Shown: positions 1 to 11,025, counted from the stretch's first letter. The stretch is DNA of 64,000 nucleotides from Monoplex corrugatus (GCA_030674185.1 CM060307.1:75326135-75390134), one strand, 5' to 3'. The notes: a model not told the origin generated them from the sequence alone. Made by a program: numbers and translations.

Positions 1-136
1 TTTTGCAATCAGTTTTGAAAACAGACCGCGCCTGACAAACAAAAAAACACCGGAAGTGACTTTAGCGGAAAATGAAACCAGATTTATCACAATGCTACCA
101 ATTTTGAAGAACAAGGTCTCCCAACAGTGTAAAAAT

Positions 137-187
137 CGCTACTCACAGTTCCGTAGCTTTCGATGGCGTTCTCGCCATCTTCGTCAG
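137..187 (-). ncRNA. Hammerhead-ribozyme-like motif at the 3' end of a Penelope-like element
   Basis: Read on the minus strand, a CTGACGA box (187-181) matches the hammerhead core CUGANGA. One extra A follows, then a perfect 7-bp helix (179-173 with 168-162) closed by an AGAA loop, then GAAA (161-158), then a 5-bp helix GCTAC/GTAGC (157-153 with 142-138). This is the order of a type I hammerhead, a ribozyme known from Penelope-like element terminal repeats. Two things are non-canonical: the extra A before stem II, and a G at 137 where a U should pair with the last A of GAAA. A degraded or weakly active copy is therefore more likely than a fully active one. Stem I cannot be drawn convincingly by eye. 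Confidence 0.4.
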
Positions 188-261
188 CGCTCTAATGCTG
201 TCTGCGTGAATCTCTACTCAGATCTCGCGAACATGGGATGAACCCAGTTCACGAGATCGAA

Positions 262-1768
262 TCAGAGAATGGTACACCGGGGCAGGGTGTAACGGCCCCG
301 GTCCCTGTTGAGCGGGGGGTTGGTGGCTGCGATGTAGATGGCCTCCTTGACTCCTCGCTGGAACCACTTATTTTCTCTGTCCAGGATGTTGACATTGTCC
401 GCACTGAACTGATGTTTTTCGGCGTGTAGGTGAGCTCCTACTGGAGAAGAGTCCCTCTTGTGTTCTGTTAGTCTCTTCTGAAGGGGGCGTTCAGTTTCAC
501 CGACATAATGTTGGTTACAGTCCTGGCAGTCTATTCTGTATATAATGCCAGCTTTGTCGAGTTTGCTGGTTTTGTCCTTGGGGGTGACCAGCTGGCTGCG
601 TATGGTGTTGGAAGGTTTGGAATGTACAGCCACCCCCAGTTTTCTGATCTTTCTGGACAGAGCGTCACTCACACCTCCTACGTATGGGATGGTGATGTGT
701 CCCTTGCGCTGGTGTTGTTTCACTGGCTGTTGGGATGCGGTGTTGGATTTCCTGCCTCCCGGGCTGTTCCAGGCCCACTTTTTGTAGCCCGAGATGGTGA
801 GCACTTTTTTCAGGTGGTTTGTCTCCTTGTCTTTTGCCTCTTGGGTACTGCATATGGTGTTAGCTCTGTGGGTAAGGGTTCGAATCACTCCCAGTTTGTG
901 TTCAAGGGGCTGGTGGCTGTCGAACTGTAAATATTGGTCCGTATGAGTTGGTTTACGGTAGACCGAGAAGGATAGAATGCCATCAGTTCTGGTGATGAGG
1001 GTGTCCAGCATGGCTATGGAGTTGTTCTGTTCCACTTCCCTCGTGAATTTGATGGCTGGGTGTTGGTTGTTCAGATGTTCTGTGAACTGTTCGACCAGTT
1101 GCTGTGGGAGGATAGTCATGGTGTCGTCTACGTAGCGCCCCCAGTATCGTGGTGGGGAGTGGAAAGAAGCCAATGCTTTCTCTTCAAAATCCTCCATGAA
1201 CAGGTTGGCTACTATTGGGCTTACTGGGGAGCCCATGGCTGCTCCTTCTTTTTGTTGGTAGAATTCACCTTGGAAGGTGAAGTAGGTGGTGGTGAGGCAG
1301 CAGGACAAGAGTTCACATACGTCGTCCACTGTGAGAGATGTACGTTGGTGGAGGGTTTGGTCGTTTTGTAACCTTCGGCGTATGATCTCTATGCTTTCTT
1401 TCACTGGTACGCTGGTAAATAGGGCAGAGACATCATATGACACAAGGAGTTCATCATGAGCGAGGGTGTAGTTACTCAGTTTTTCCACTAGGTCAGCACT
1501 GTTGTGGATGTGATGATCTGTGTGTCCTACGAGAGGTGATAGGATGTCCATACATGATGGAACCTCTGGATGCGACTATGGGACGGAGGGGGACTTCTTT
1601 CTTGTGGACTTTGGGTAGACCATAGAACTTGGGGACGTCGGACACAGTTGGGTATAATTTCCTGTACTGTTCTAATGACAGGCGGTCCGTCTCTTTCAGG
1701 CGTTTCAGTGTGTCTTTCACAAGAGTTATCACCCTTACCGAAATTTCGTCGTCTGCTACAAGAGACAA
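262..1768 (-). pseudogene. PLE reverse transcriptase / GIY-YIG endonuclease, one frame break
   Basis: The main frame (1551-262, 429 codons) has the RT blocks YDVSALFTSVP (residues 39-49), MGSPVSP (106-112) and the catalytic YVDD (140-143). From about residue 335 it carries a GIY-YIG domain beginning GIIYRIDC with HYVGET and R-P-L-Q-K-R-L. The upstream RT part (VPKFYGLPKVHK, PLRPIVAS) lies in another frame (1768 to about 1530), so a small indel or deletion near 1530-1551 separates the two. The preceding N-terminal segment is lost. In the family the RT copies element RNA and the GIY-YIG nuclease nicks target DNA; this copy cannot encode a full product without correction. The terminal 95 residues look intact, suggesting moderate age. 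Confidence 0.88.
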
Positions 1769-1800
1769 CTGACTGACAAACAGCCCACTGTTTCGTAGAA

Positions 1801-2396
1801 GAAAAAAGTATCAATCGAATTTTTTATTTTCTCGGAAAGCACTTTTGTTTTTTTCGAAACCAGCATGTAGATTTTCTCGGATTTCCGAGAAAAATCGGAA
1901 AGTTGGGAAGCCCTGTTAGATGTAGTCCTGGTTATTTACAGAAAAGCTGATTTGCTACACAGATGCTTCTGAACAAATGGGAGTTGATACCGTTTCAGGT
2001 CACAGCACTACATCAACAGTATGTACATACCTGGCTGTTTAATGAAGTCTGCAAATTTTTTTCTTACAGTCTAGCAATGAATCTAAATAAAATTTAATTA
2101 ACATGACCTGTTGTCAGGGTCAAAGTGACCCAACAAATCAAAATGGATCATGACATAAATATCCCTGATAATATCTGTATCAGTGTTAGAAATGTGGCCA
2201 GAAAAGTACACATTAACTGTAACTGCACACCAAAACAATCACAGATAAATACAAATGTGTTGAAACTATCAACTTGTCTTTATACACTGTGTGTGTGAGC
2301 GTGTGCGAGCTTTTACAACATGCTCACACCATAAGCTCCCTTATTCTATCATCATGAGGCATGTTTAGTGCTTTAAAACGCGTCCTTGTGTTTCAG
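1801..2396. other. Non-coding stretch upstream of a putative exon
   Basis: AT-rich sequence with no open frame showing protein-like composition. A short inverted motif (tctcggatttccgaga, about 1874-1889) resembles decayed repeat DNA. The last 15 bases form a pyrimidine-rich splice acceptor (ttgtgtttcag) for the exon that follows. No other feature is visible. Confidence 0.4.
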
Positions 2397-2580
2397 GTAC
2401 TACTACAAGAGCTTCTACTCTCTTGGTAAGAGACCTCCCGAACCACCAATCCCAACCAGACCCGCTGGCACTCCGAGAGTGTCTTGTGATGATTATGACA
2501 ATGGCAGCTGTCGTTGGTACGATGAATGGAACAATGATCATCTTCTGGACTATGAATACAAGAAATACACTCTTATTTAA
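2397..2580 (+). CDS. Putative terminal coding exon of an unidentified gene
   Basis: After the acceptor ttgtgtttcag, a frame of 60 codons (entered in phase 2, one base completing a codon) runs to a TAA at 2578-2580. The peptide starts YYYKSFYSLGKRPPEPP, is proline-rich in its first half, and is then rich in Tyr, Asp and Trp (CDDYDNGSCRWYDEW), ending YEYKKYTLI. The biased, low-repeat composition and good acceptor suggest a genuine last exon of a plus-strand gene whose other exons lie to the left of the window or beyond the Penelope element. I do not recognise the family. Tyrosine-rich cytoplasmic tails look like this, but that is a guess. A possible AATAAA lies at 2941-2946. Without upstream exons it remains tentative. 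Confidence 0.4.
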
Positions 2581-2911
2581 CACTGCCATGATAACAGCCA
2601 TCACTGAAAGAAATCAGACAAGAAAACATATGGAGATCAAAAAAGAGGGGGGAGGGGGGGGGAGACAGGGGTCAGGGGGTCACAGAAGGTCCCCAGTGAG
2701 GTCCAGGGGCAATGTCCGTGGTGGTGATCAGAAGGCAAAGCCCCCTAAACCTGAACGAGTGACACCATTTTAGAATGCTGTGAAACACTTTTAATGTACT
2801 AAGAAACATTTTTTTAACGTACTAGGAAACAACTTTTTTAACATGATCAGTCACAACTGATTTTTAATATCATGCACGAAAATATGTGAAGACCAAAAAT
2901 GGGGGGAAATG

Positions 2912-3265
2912 TCAAAACCGAGAAATTGTTAGAAAAGATAAATAAATAAGAGAAATGTCTGCCTGCAAGAGGAAGTTTTTCATGCTGAAGAAATCATGAA
3001 TAGTCATGAATAAAACTTTTTCTTTTAGGCTCAGGTATCTTTCCCAGTCATGACTGCACTTGTACAATGGATCTGGATGTTCATAATCGTCGGGCAGAGG
3101 TTCTTTGTTTTTGTATCCATTCCCATGTAGCTCATTCCACAAGTTGTTGACTCAAGTCTTCAGTGATGGTTCAGGCAGTTTTGCAAATCTTCTGGGTAGC
3201 TTTACTTGACAATGAGGCAAAGGCAGCTGTCACTGGTGGGATACATTCATCAAAATTACTTTCTG
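2912..3265 (-). pseudogene. Decayed coding-like fragment, family unknown
   Basis: On the minus strand a frame reads LPRRFAKLPEPSLKT, then a TGA, then VNNLWNELHGNGYKNKEPLP and DDYEHPDPLYKCSHDWERYL without a further stop. Just upstream, another frame gives SNFDECIPPVTAAFASL, consistent with one indel near 3190-3215. The composition and absence of repeats are protein-like, but the stop and the frame change argue against a functional exon. No flanking splice sites are convincing. It may be a transposase or processed-gene relic; I do not recognise the family. Confidence 0.3.
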
Positions 3266-3444
3266 GTCAATGGGAACATTTGATACTGTTGCGCAGCCTC
3301 CATTGTTGTATAGTAAAATGTGCTGGTTGATGTTTGTTGACTGTAATCACTGGGCTCCCACCTTTGCAGTGTATGGTTCTTTTGAGAATAGGCGTAACAG
3401 TTTTGAATTTCATTCAAACAGATAACAAGCAAAAGCACTTACCC

Positions 3445-4479
3445 CTTCCCATTTCTGAATATGTACTGGAGCTACTCACAAAATTGATATACAACCTTTA
3501 ACGCATGCACAAAATTATACCAGAATAACCATACTATCCACTTATCACACATTGTTTGCGTCACTACTGCCATACATTCATTCTCAAAAAGTCAACAATT
3601 AATGTCACACAGTCATCATTTGTCTTCATGACTATGTTTTTAAACTTGTGTAAAAGCCCCACCATTTAAAAAGTTGACGAGCGACAGTTTTGTGACATAG
3701 TTATCTGTGAACCATTACTACTATTGTGACCTTAGACTATATTTTGTGTGTCTGCTTGAGAGACATATGAGTCTGTCTTTGCTCACACAGCGTTTCGTGT
3801 TTGGATTTACTTAAAGCATCAGTGTGTTTGCGGTTGTGCACACTTGCTTATGTGCTCATACATGCAAAAGTACATGGTCTCAAACGTTCGTGCAATCATA
3901 CATCCATGCTCTCACAACAAATCAACAGACAACCAAAAATGCGAAATGTAAAGATAATTTTTAATTCTGCTCTGTTGTGTAATGTCTGAAACTGTATAGT
4001 GCCAGATTCCAAAGCTGAGCAGTAACAAACCACAAATCAACAAGAAACACAGCACATAATAACTTTTTTCAGTTGTGACATGAACACTATTTTCAATTTC
4101 AATCTGGAAAAATACCTCACTCTGTCAATCAGCTGCTCTGGAAGCAATCAATAACTTTTACCTCTCTTCATCTCACAGGGATCATCCGTAACTTTTATTT
4201 CTATTCATCTCACAGAAACCAGTTTAAAAGTCGTGCAGATTTAACATACCAACCAGCAAACTCTCATCAAGAAAACGTGTGAAATCAGATCCCAATGGGC
4301 TGAGAAAATGAGTGGACAGATGTTGCATCAAGTTTTCTTTTTATGCTAAACACTGTTCTGTCTAGACAAGTAGGCATGTAATGATTCATAATGAGAATGT
4401 ATGGTTATTGTGTAACACGAGTGCGTAAAATGAAAATTTTCCAAACAAGTATTCAAGTGGTGTTCCTAGTTTTGTCACA
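3445..4479. other. No gene recognised
   Basis: AT-rich non-coding sequence without splice-bounded frames, tandem arrays or recognisable mobile-element domains. Open frames here are short and have no protein-like composition. Confidence 0.4.
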
Positions 4480-4560
4480 TATGTGTATGCATGTTATTTC
4501 GCCCACACTGTGCAGGCAGTGTGTTGCTGCACAGTCTGCACACTCTAAAACGGTTAGCTT
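4480..4560 (-). repeat. 3' fragment of the tRNA-derived SINE family
   Basis: The segment cgcccacactgtgcaggcag plus the following bases to about 4550 matches the corresponding part of better-preserved copies at 10710-10770 and 20180-20240. Only this internal/3' block is recognisable; the tRNA-like head is not seen here. Confidence 0.5.
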
Positions 4561-4929
4561 TACTAGATGATGGCATAGAACAGAAGCATAATGACTCAGT
4601 GAACCTACTTTAAAAAGTACAAAATGGAGTATGATCACGAGATGTCATGAAGCAATGAGCAACGTCAAATTCAACCTACAAATGCTCACACTCCCGACAC
4701 ACTGTTGGAATGGAAAAATGAACGTGACCACAAATCTGAAGGTAAAACCATTATAACAAGAATTCTGTATCTTGGAAAGTCAAAGTCCTCACGTATTAAA
4801 AATCATATCTAAGCATGCCAAACCCCGAGTCATCATACCATCAATCATTTTACTCAAAAAGGAACACTTAGAGAAAAGGGCTGAACAACCACAATAAAGG
4901 AAAAACAAGACCCATCATCAATCAGACAA

Positions 4930-6480
4930 ACACTGGCACTGTCTCAAAAGTAACACCTGTCTCAAAAGTAACACTGCACAGACTCCTGCAGCATGGAATG
5001 CAAAGTGTTTGGGGTTTTCCTGAATCCGAGATCAAAGAAATTTAGAGAAATGAAAAAGATAATTGGAGGGATGGTGAAGAGGATTGTGATGGGCAGAATC
5101 TAATCTGTTATTTTTGTGGAGTGGTGTGTTTTGTTGTTGTTGTTGTTGTTGTTCTGTTTATCATTAGTAGGCAAATGAAACTACGTGTCTTGTTGTTCAA
5201 GGGCAAATTCCTCTGATGAGGTTGTAGGAGGGCTGAAAAAAGGCTGCCATTCTTAAACTATTTACATTCTTTTAACATGCACTAAGATAAAATATATCCC
5301 TTGCGCTACTAATATATTTTGCGCTACTAATATGCGCACAATTATATCCGGTTTAACTGTATGACGCCACCAAAACATGTAACTAACTGTACATCCAAAA
5401 AAAGGATCTTAGCATACAGCAGATGTTATGTCTTCTTAAAGGTCAAACTTCGAGACAGTCTGACAAAAATTAAAAACGATTTGACCATTCTGTACACAGA
5501 CAAGTCTGTGTCTTATAAGACAGTTTGCCACCGATTCATGGTTTCAAACAAGGAAAAACCAATTGCAAAGACAAAAGCCAATGTGGATTCTAAGGCCCAA
5601 GTCAAGCAAACTGTTCAGCTTGTAAGGACTAGACCATGAGAATCTGCATATTTCAGTTCATGAAATAAGGGAAACTTGTGGCGTTTCATATGGCAAAGTT
5701 AACAGATCCTGCAGTATGATCTTGAATAAGGAAAGCGCTGCCAAACAGTTACCTCATCTTCTGACAAAAGAGTACCAAAAAAATGGTTTAGAGCTGTAAG
5801 CGACTGCCTGAAATGTATGAGCCAGAAGACCCAAAAAAATTATGACATAATCACAGGTAACAAAACAAGATCACCTATGGCATCCCACTACAAACGGTCC
5901 ACTCAAATATGGGCAGGCGTCATTGTCAACAGACCAGTTGTATTCAGACCTGGTTTTTAAAATCAGAAGTGACTGTTCTCCATTTTCTTCAACTCCCAAG
6001 ACTCTGTGGAAGTTAGTATTTTGCCTTTAAAATCTACTCTTACTGCTAGGCATTACAACTGGTGCAGTACATCTATGCGCAGCATCCAAATGTGGAAACC
6101 AGCAAAGAGCTCCTTCTACATGACGCCAGTGCCCATAAAGCGAAGGTCACTGTGATCTATCTACAAGAACAGTCCATTCAAGCTCTTCCTCAGCTGCTAT
6201 ACAGTCCTGATTTGGCCTCACACGACTTCTGGTTGTTTCCCCTTTCAGAGAAAACCCTGGACAGCAAGAAGTTTTCAAGAATTCAAGACTTGGGAAAATC
6301 AGTGAAATCACAGTTTTCTACCATATCTCAGAGTACCAATAAGTATCTTGACTCTCAGTTGAGGAGGCAGAAACTGTGGAGAGAGGAGAAGAGTACTCTG
6401 AAGGACTGAAAATTTCCCATACACTGGACTTCTTTTTTTTTTTTTTCGAAGTGACAAGACTTTTGGACCAGCCCTCAAAT
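4930..6480 (+). mobile_element. Degenerate mariner-like DNA transposon
   Basis: A dead mariner copy. The left end has actgtctcaaaagtaaca (4938-4955), partly duplicated at 4957-4974. The right end, about 6445-6475, reads on the minus strand as ctggtccaaaagtcttgtc, an imperfect inverted counterpart sharing the CTG-TC-CAAAAGT core. The interior holds recognisable pieces of a transposase. The exact TA target duplications could not be fixed because both ends are decayed. Confidence 0.75.
5361..6409 (+). pseudogene. Mariner transposase remnant
   Basis: The N-terminal region (5361-5639) and a following out-of-frame segment translate to a decayed helix-turn-helix part: the segment from about 5640 gives ENLHISVHEIRETCGVSYGK, the typical second HTH of mariner. 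The C-terminal piece (6062-6409) preserves the DDE/D family signature LLHDASAHKAK and then YSPDLASHDFWLFPL, where mariner proteins have HDNARPH and YSPDLAPCDYWLFP. The acidic residues of the HD and SHDFW motifs remain, but frameshifts and stops between 5640 and 6060 make it non-functional. Family function is cut-and-paste transposition at TA sites. Confidence 0.82.
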
Positions 6481-6689
6481 AAGATATTTGTGAGTTTTTA
6501 CTGGTGGACAGAATGAGTTTTCATCCGGGTAATTTAAAAAAAATTTTAGATGTGCATTTTGCTACAAGATAGTCTAGTGTGTTCCAATGACAGACCGAAA
6601 CAAAAACAAACATAAAAACCAATGCCCTGTGTAGGATCTCAAATCTTACCAGGCACTGGACTTCTGCGCATGGTTACGATCAATGCCAT

Positions 6690-7075
6690 GATCATTTTAA
6701 ATCTTCTCCATCACATGCCATCAGCGCATATGGAATCTGTTCCAAACATGGGGACACTATCTTGAAAAACTTGAAGTAAACCTGCATGACTCGTCTTTGG
6801 TGAATGTGCATGCTTGGTTTTTCATGTTTCCATAAACCAACAGACACTGACATTGCTTTTACTTGATCTTAAAACTGTAGATTTGATGTTCTGCGTACGT
6901 ACACATATGAAAAGGGTTTGGGCATCCAACAGGTCTACAGCTATACTGACCTGCGTGATCAAAAAAATCTCCACCCTTTACCAGCCAACCAGATGGGAGA
7001 TAGCCCAGCAGGTTTGAACCCAGACCTTCTGAAATATCCACTTGACTATCATAATTCTGAGTCAATAGTGAATTG
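6690..7075 (-). repeat. tRNA-derived SINE copy
   Basis: On the minus strand the head near 7060-6995 looks tRNA-like: an A-box-like tgatagtcaagtgg and a B-box-like gggttcaaacctgc. The body matches the copies at 10690-11020, 20176-20490 and 52597-52890, including the shared block around 'agatcaaatc...catgcttggtttttcatg'. The left limit is approximate. Confidence 0.65.
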
Positions 7076-7089
7076 TGCTGCTTTTTAGT

Positions 7090-8368
7090 TCCTTAACCCC
7101 CTTTAAAATTACCTCAACAAGAGTTCCTCATCCTAAAAGCTCTCTGAAATCAATGCAGGTTGAAATCTTCTTCAAATCATTAAAGCACTGAATTAAAACT
7201 GAAATACAATATATAAAAACAAAGGATTATTTGCATCAGATAGCATGATTTTGACACCTACTAAAGCTGTATGCTGAAAACATATATTACTTTCTTTGTA
7301 TTCGAAAGAACGCAAATTAACTGATCCATAAATATTCTTATACCTGATACAAGTAAGCAGTAATGAGCAGTGATAAAGATACAGTATTTGAAAATATACT
7401 CAGCAAATTTTGGGATAATCCAAAGTGTGCATACATATATTCATTTCATCAGTATTTCCCTGTTTAGACAAATAGGTCCGTTTTCCTCAACAGATAATAT
7501 ACACAAAGGTAATTAGTCATTAACAACCTGTAACAGCTAAAAGCTGATTACCAGATTAATGACAATGAAACCGATTTATAATAGCAGTATACATGAACTA
7601 GTCTGACTGTGACTGGCACCACGTTATTTCATGTGACTATAGATTATGCAAATTTTAATAACACTGCAGCACAACTGTGTCAAGTTCATCACTTTATCAT
7701 CCCTGCTTGCAGTTTCTTTGTCAGTCGCATGACTCCTCTCTCTCTCTTCCCCCCTCTCCCTCCCTCCCGCTTTCTCCTTCCCCTGGTTCTGTTCTGTGAA
7801 ACTTGTTGCAAACTCGTCCTTCAATTTAAGAGGTGCCACAAAAGACAAACGTTCTTCTTTTTTTTAATGTCACAAACTTGTTTTTTCTTGCCCGAGTAGT
7901 GCCTTACACTACCAGCATAATCTACAATCACTCACGTAAATCTATTCCATTTATGCTAACTGTTTCAACTTAATGACTAAACGGCAGTGACATAAAATGA
8001 CAACATGTAAAATATGTCCATTAGTGATGAAAAATGATACTGATATTATACAAGAAATGATAAACCAATATTCTAAAGCAAGTCTGTTGCCTTTAAAACC
8101 AGTATCACAGCAGGTGCTAAACAAACACATGATTGAATTATTAAATAAATGAAATATGAATTACATGTAGTACAATAATCATGAAATGATTTTTGACCCG
8201 GGAAAGCGACAAGGATGATCTGATTATATGTAATTTATAATTCTCATTATCTTCAATGTTTAAAGTGGCATGCAATTTTCGTATATCACACCAATGGTTT
8301 GGTGACAGATGGTGCAAAGTACACAATGATGGCTTATGTACTTTCTTTACAATGGTCATTATTTTTCC
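7090..8368. other. No gene recognised
   Basis: AT-rich sequence with a C/T-rich stretch at about 7736-7800. No splice-bounded coding frame, tandem array or mobile-element domain is evident. Confidence 0.4.
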
Positions 8369-8556
8369 TTAACCCTTTGACTCCCGAACTCTTTTCACCC
8401 ACTAAAGAAACTTAACCCTTTGTCCCTCACCCAACCCACCAGCTTCCTGCAGGAAGCTGGTGGATCAGGTGAGGGGACAAATGGTTAAGTTTTCGCTGTG
8501 CTAGCATGTTGGCAATGCAGGATGCTGGTGAACAGGATGCAGAATCAAAGAGTTAA
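8369..8556. mobile_element. TTAA-flanked palindromic MITE with a nested smaller one
   Basis: The outer unit is TTAA (8369-8372), CCCTTTGACTC, about 160 bp, GAATCAAAGAG, TTAA (8553-8556); the 11-bp ends are inverted repeats with two mismatches. Inside it sits a second TTAA-bounded unit (TTAA at 8412-8415 and 8485-8488) whose centre is a perfect 28-base palindrome at 8436-8463. TTAA duplication with ends starting CCC is the hallmark of piggyBac-type transposition, so these are probably non-autonomous piggyBac MITEs. Confidence 0.65.
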
Positions 8557-8860
8557 AAAAATCCTAGACTGACAGTTACCCAAAATGCAACAAACATCAA
8601 AAGTACAATGAAGAGAGGAATATTTAAATGTAAATACCTTTTCGGCTAGTAAGCTGGACATGGCAGAGTGTGTGATGCTAAACACAGACAGATAGCAGCA
8701 GAAACAGGCTTTAACTTGTCAGCTATTACAAAATGAAAGTGTGTATATATATCAATAACCATTGGCATCAATGCTGTTCATTCAGATCTCTCAAGCCTAC
8801 AATCAAAATAAAGTGGGTCCCACCAAGTTACTGGCAGACAATTATGTCCCAGTAGGTGGA

Positions 8861-9031
8861 TTAACCCTTTGACTCTCACATCCTGTCCATCAGCATCTTG
8901 CATTATCAAGCATGGTAGCAAAGCAAAAACTTAACCCTTTGACTCCATCACCCTATCCACCAGCTTCCTGCAGGAGTCAAAGGGTTAAATTTTTGCAGAT
9001 GGGGGATATGGTGCAGGAGTCAAAGGGTTAA
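8861..9031. mobile_element. Second nested TTAA-flanked MITE of the same family
   Basis: The outer ends are TTAACCCTTTGACTC (8861-8875) and GAGTCAAAGGGTTAA (9017-9031), perfect inverted repeats. The inner ends are TTAACCCTTTGACTCC at 8931 and GGAGTCAAAGGGTTAA ending at 8988. Both copies share the internal text ccaccagcttcctgcagg with the copy at 8369-8556. The left and right TTAA tetranucleotides are all intact, consistent with one insertion into another or with replication of end sequences. Confidence 0.7.
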
Positions 9032-9034
9032 GCA

Positions 9035-10689
9035 GCACTCATAGCTTAAATTTTACACATAACACTAAACGACAGCATAACGAACAAGGAAACAGTATGC
9101 AACAAAACTTATGCTGATCACTAATGGTATTTTAACCATTTCTATTCATAAAAGATACACAGAAAACAGTGGTTTGTCTATCAAACAATGACTGCATTCC
9201 AATATTTAATCACCTTTGCATTCACTCACTATCCTCACCATTTTGTTTTCAATATTTCCATTTTTTTAAAAAATTTCCTGACTGCTAATCAAACAGAATA
9301 CAAAAACTTATTTTTGTAGACGTCCTTTTGTTCACTCACATAAACACAAATATACTGAAGCAGGAAACACTGTTTGCTTTTTGACTAATTCTACTAAAAT
9401 CAATCTAATGCACTGCTGGTCACAAACTATGTTGTATAGCTGACTTTTTTCACACAATTTAATTATTTGTTTTCAAAGGCAATGCTGCAGTACATAATTT
9501 ATCAATTAAGAGACCCAAATTGATTTTCCCTATAATGTAGGGTATCTTGTCTATGTATATTCTGAGTGCTTACAGTTTACACACACATAACATTGGTTTA
9601 ACATTCAAATAAATACATCATGTGTGTGTATTGTGTGCGCCGCCCCCCCCCCCCCCCCTTTTTTTTTTTCTTTCTTTTATCCAATATATTCTACAGATTG
9701 CATAAATTCTAAGCTTGCAAGAAACAATCCAACTGCAAGTTCACCAGCAAATGTTTTGAAAATCAGTTTAAACAGCAGTAGGTTTTTTTCGTCTATCTTA
9801 AATTGACAAACTTACATGTCATGCATATGACAAGGAAAGGGGGTGGAGGAGGAGGAGAGAGAGAGAGAGTGCAAGCGAGAGCGAGCAAATTTTAAACGTA
9901 CATGGAAGTAACAAACTGCATTCAGGTAACAAATTTGAAATATGAATTAATTTTCAAATGAAAACAAGAACACATAGCAACATTTGGAAAACAGAAGCAT
10001 GCCATTTTTTTCTGTCATTGTAACTATAACATACAATTTTCAACAACACATGCATGATCTTTCTTGAGAATGCACTTGCAATACTTTCACTAGTTAAAAA
10101 AAGAACTTTTACTCTGGCAAATATCATGACAGATTTGGAACAATCCCACTGAACTTTATGTGAGCAAAAATTCCAAAAGTGGATTCAATTTGTGCAACAC
10201 TATTTGTGCAACATACTCAAAGAAGCTGCCAACTTCTTTACTGATCTGATCCACAAAACAATATCAATATTCTTTTTATCGATTTGGTTTATAAAATTTT
10301 CACAAAAATTATGATTCTGAATCAAAAACATTTTTGTATTTTGCAGCAGTGACATTTTTCACCAACCATTCTGCAATGCTGACCAATCACACAAATCCCA
10401 AATCTGTTTGGTATAACTTATGGCAATCTCGTCATCAGCTTAATGTTTATGCTCACTATAACCCAGCCTACTTTTCTGGACCATTTCAGGGCCATACAAC
10501 AATTCAAAAACATGTAAAAGACACACTCAAACCTCACCAAAGCTCCCCCATTAACGTTTAATCAACAAGACAAGATCACTAAATCCCTAATACTAAGCCA
10601 GGCTATTCACCAACCCTTCTGCTAATTTACTACCACAAGAATCCATTTTTAAAATATTTTTTTTTATAACATTCTGATTTTTCTTGGAT
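9035..10689. other. No gene recognised; short homopolymer and GA tracts
   Basis: AT-rich sequence with a poly-C/poly-T junction (C run 9643-9658, followed by Ts) and a short GA tract near 9856-9872. No coding exon or element domain was recognised. Confidence 0.4.
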
Positions 10690-11025
10690 AAGTATATGTG
10701 CAATGTTTCACCCACACCGTGCAGGTGGTATATTGCTAAACAATCTGCATAATCTGTCTTCAGCGGGTGTGCATACTAGGCGTTTTGCGTTCAAAAATCC
10801 ACTGGACACTGAGATAAGGATCTTTTAGCATGCATATTAGATGTTCTGCATGCTTAAAATATACACATGGAGGGGGTTTAGGCACAAACAGATCTGCACA
10901 CACAGGAGATCAGAAAAATTGGCCTTTTATCTATCAAGCAGGAGGTATCCAGGCAAGATCAAACCCACAACTTCTGATTAGAAATTTAACATCTTGTCCT
11001 ATTTGACTATCACACCCATCAAAAT
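10690..11025 (-). repeat. tRNA-derived SINE copy
   Basis: The reverse strand begins with a tRNA-like head (about 11015-10950): A-box-like gtgatagtcaaataggac and B-box-like gtgggtttgatcttgcc. It continues through the family block with ggagatcagaaaaattgg (on the plus strand) and ends with cacccacaccgtgcaggtgg at about 10709-10728. The same architecture occurs at 20176-20490. Confidence 0.72.

Larger units (their letters stand above)
120..1800 (-). mobile_element. Penelope-like retroelement (PLE), truncated and frame-disrupted
   Basis: A minus-strand retroelement contains a Penelope-type reverse transcriptase followed by a C-terminal GIY-YIG endonuclease, the diagnostic PLE domain order. A hammerhead-like motif lies downstream of the stop, as known for PLE terminal repeats. 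The 5' part of the polyprotein is missing: recognisable coding begins near 1768, and nothing PLE-like is seen upstream of about 1800. The other end lies around 120 or before the window start. The element is not part of any host gene model here. Confidence 0.88.

Noticed and set aside
508..930. Plus-strand open frames in 238-1625 (for example 508-930)
   Set aside because: They are antisense shadows of the Penelope RT/GIY-YIG frame on the minus strand.
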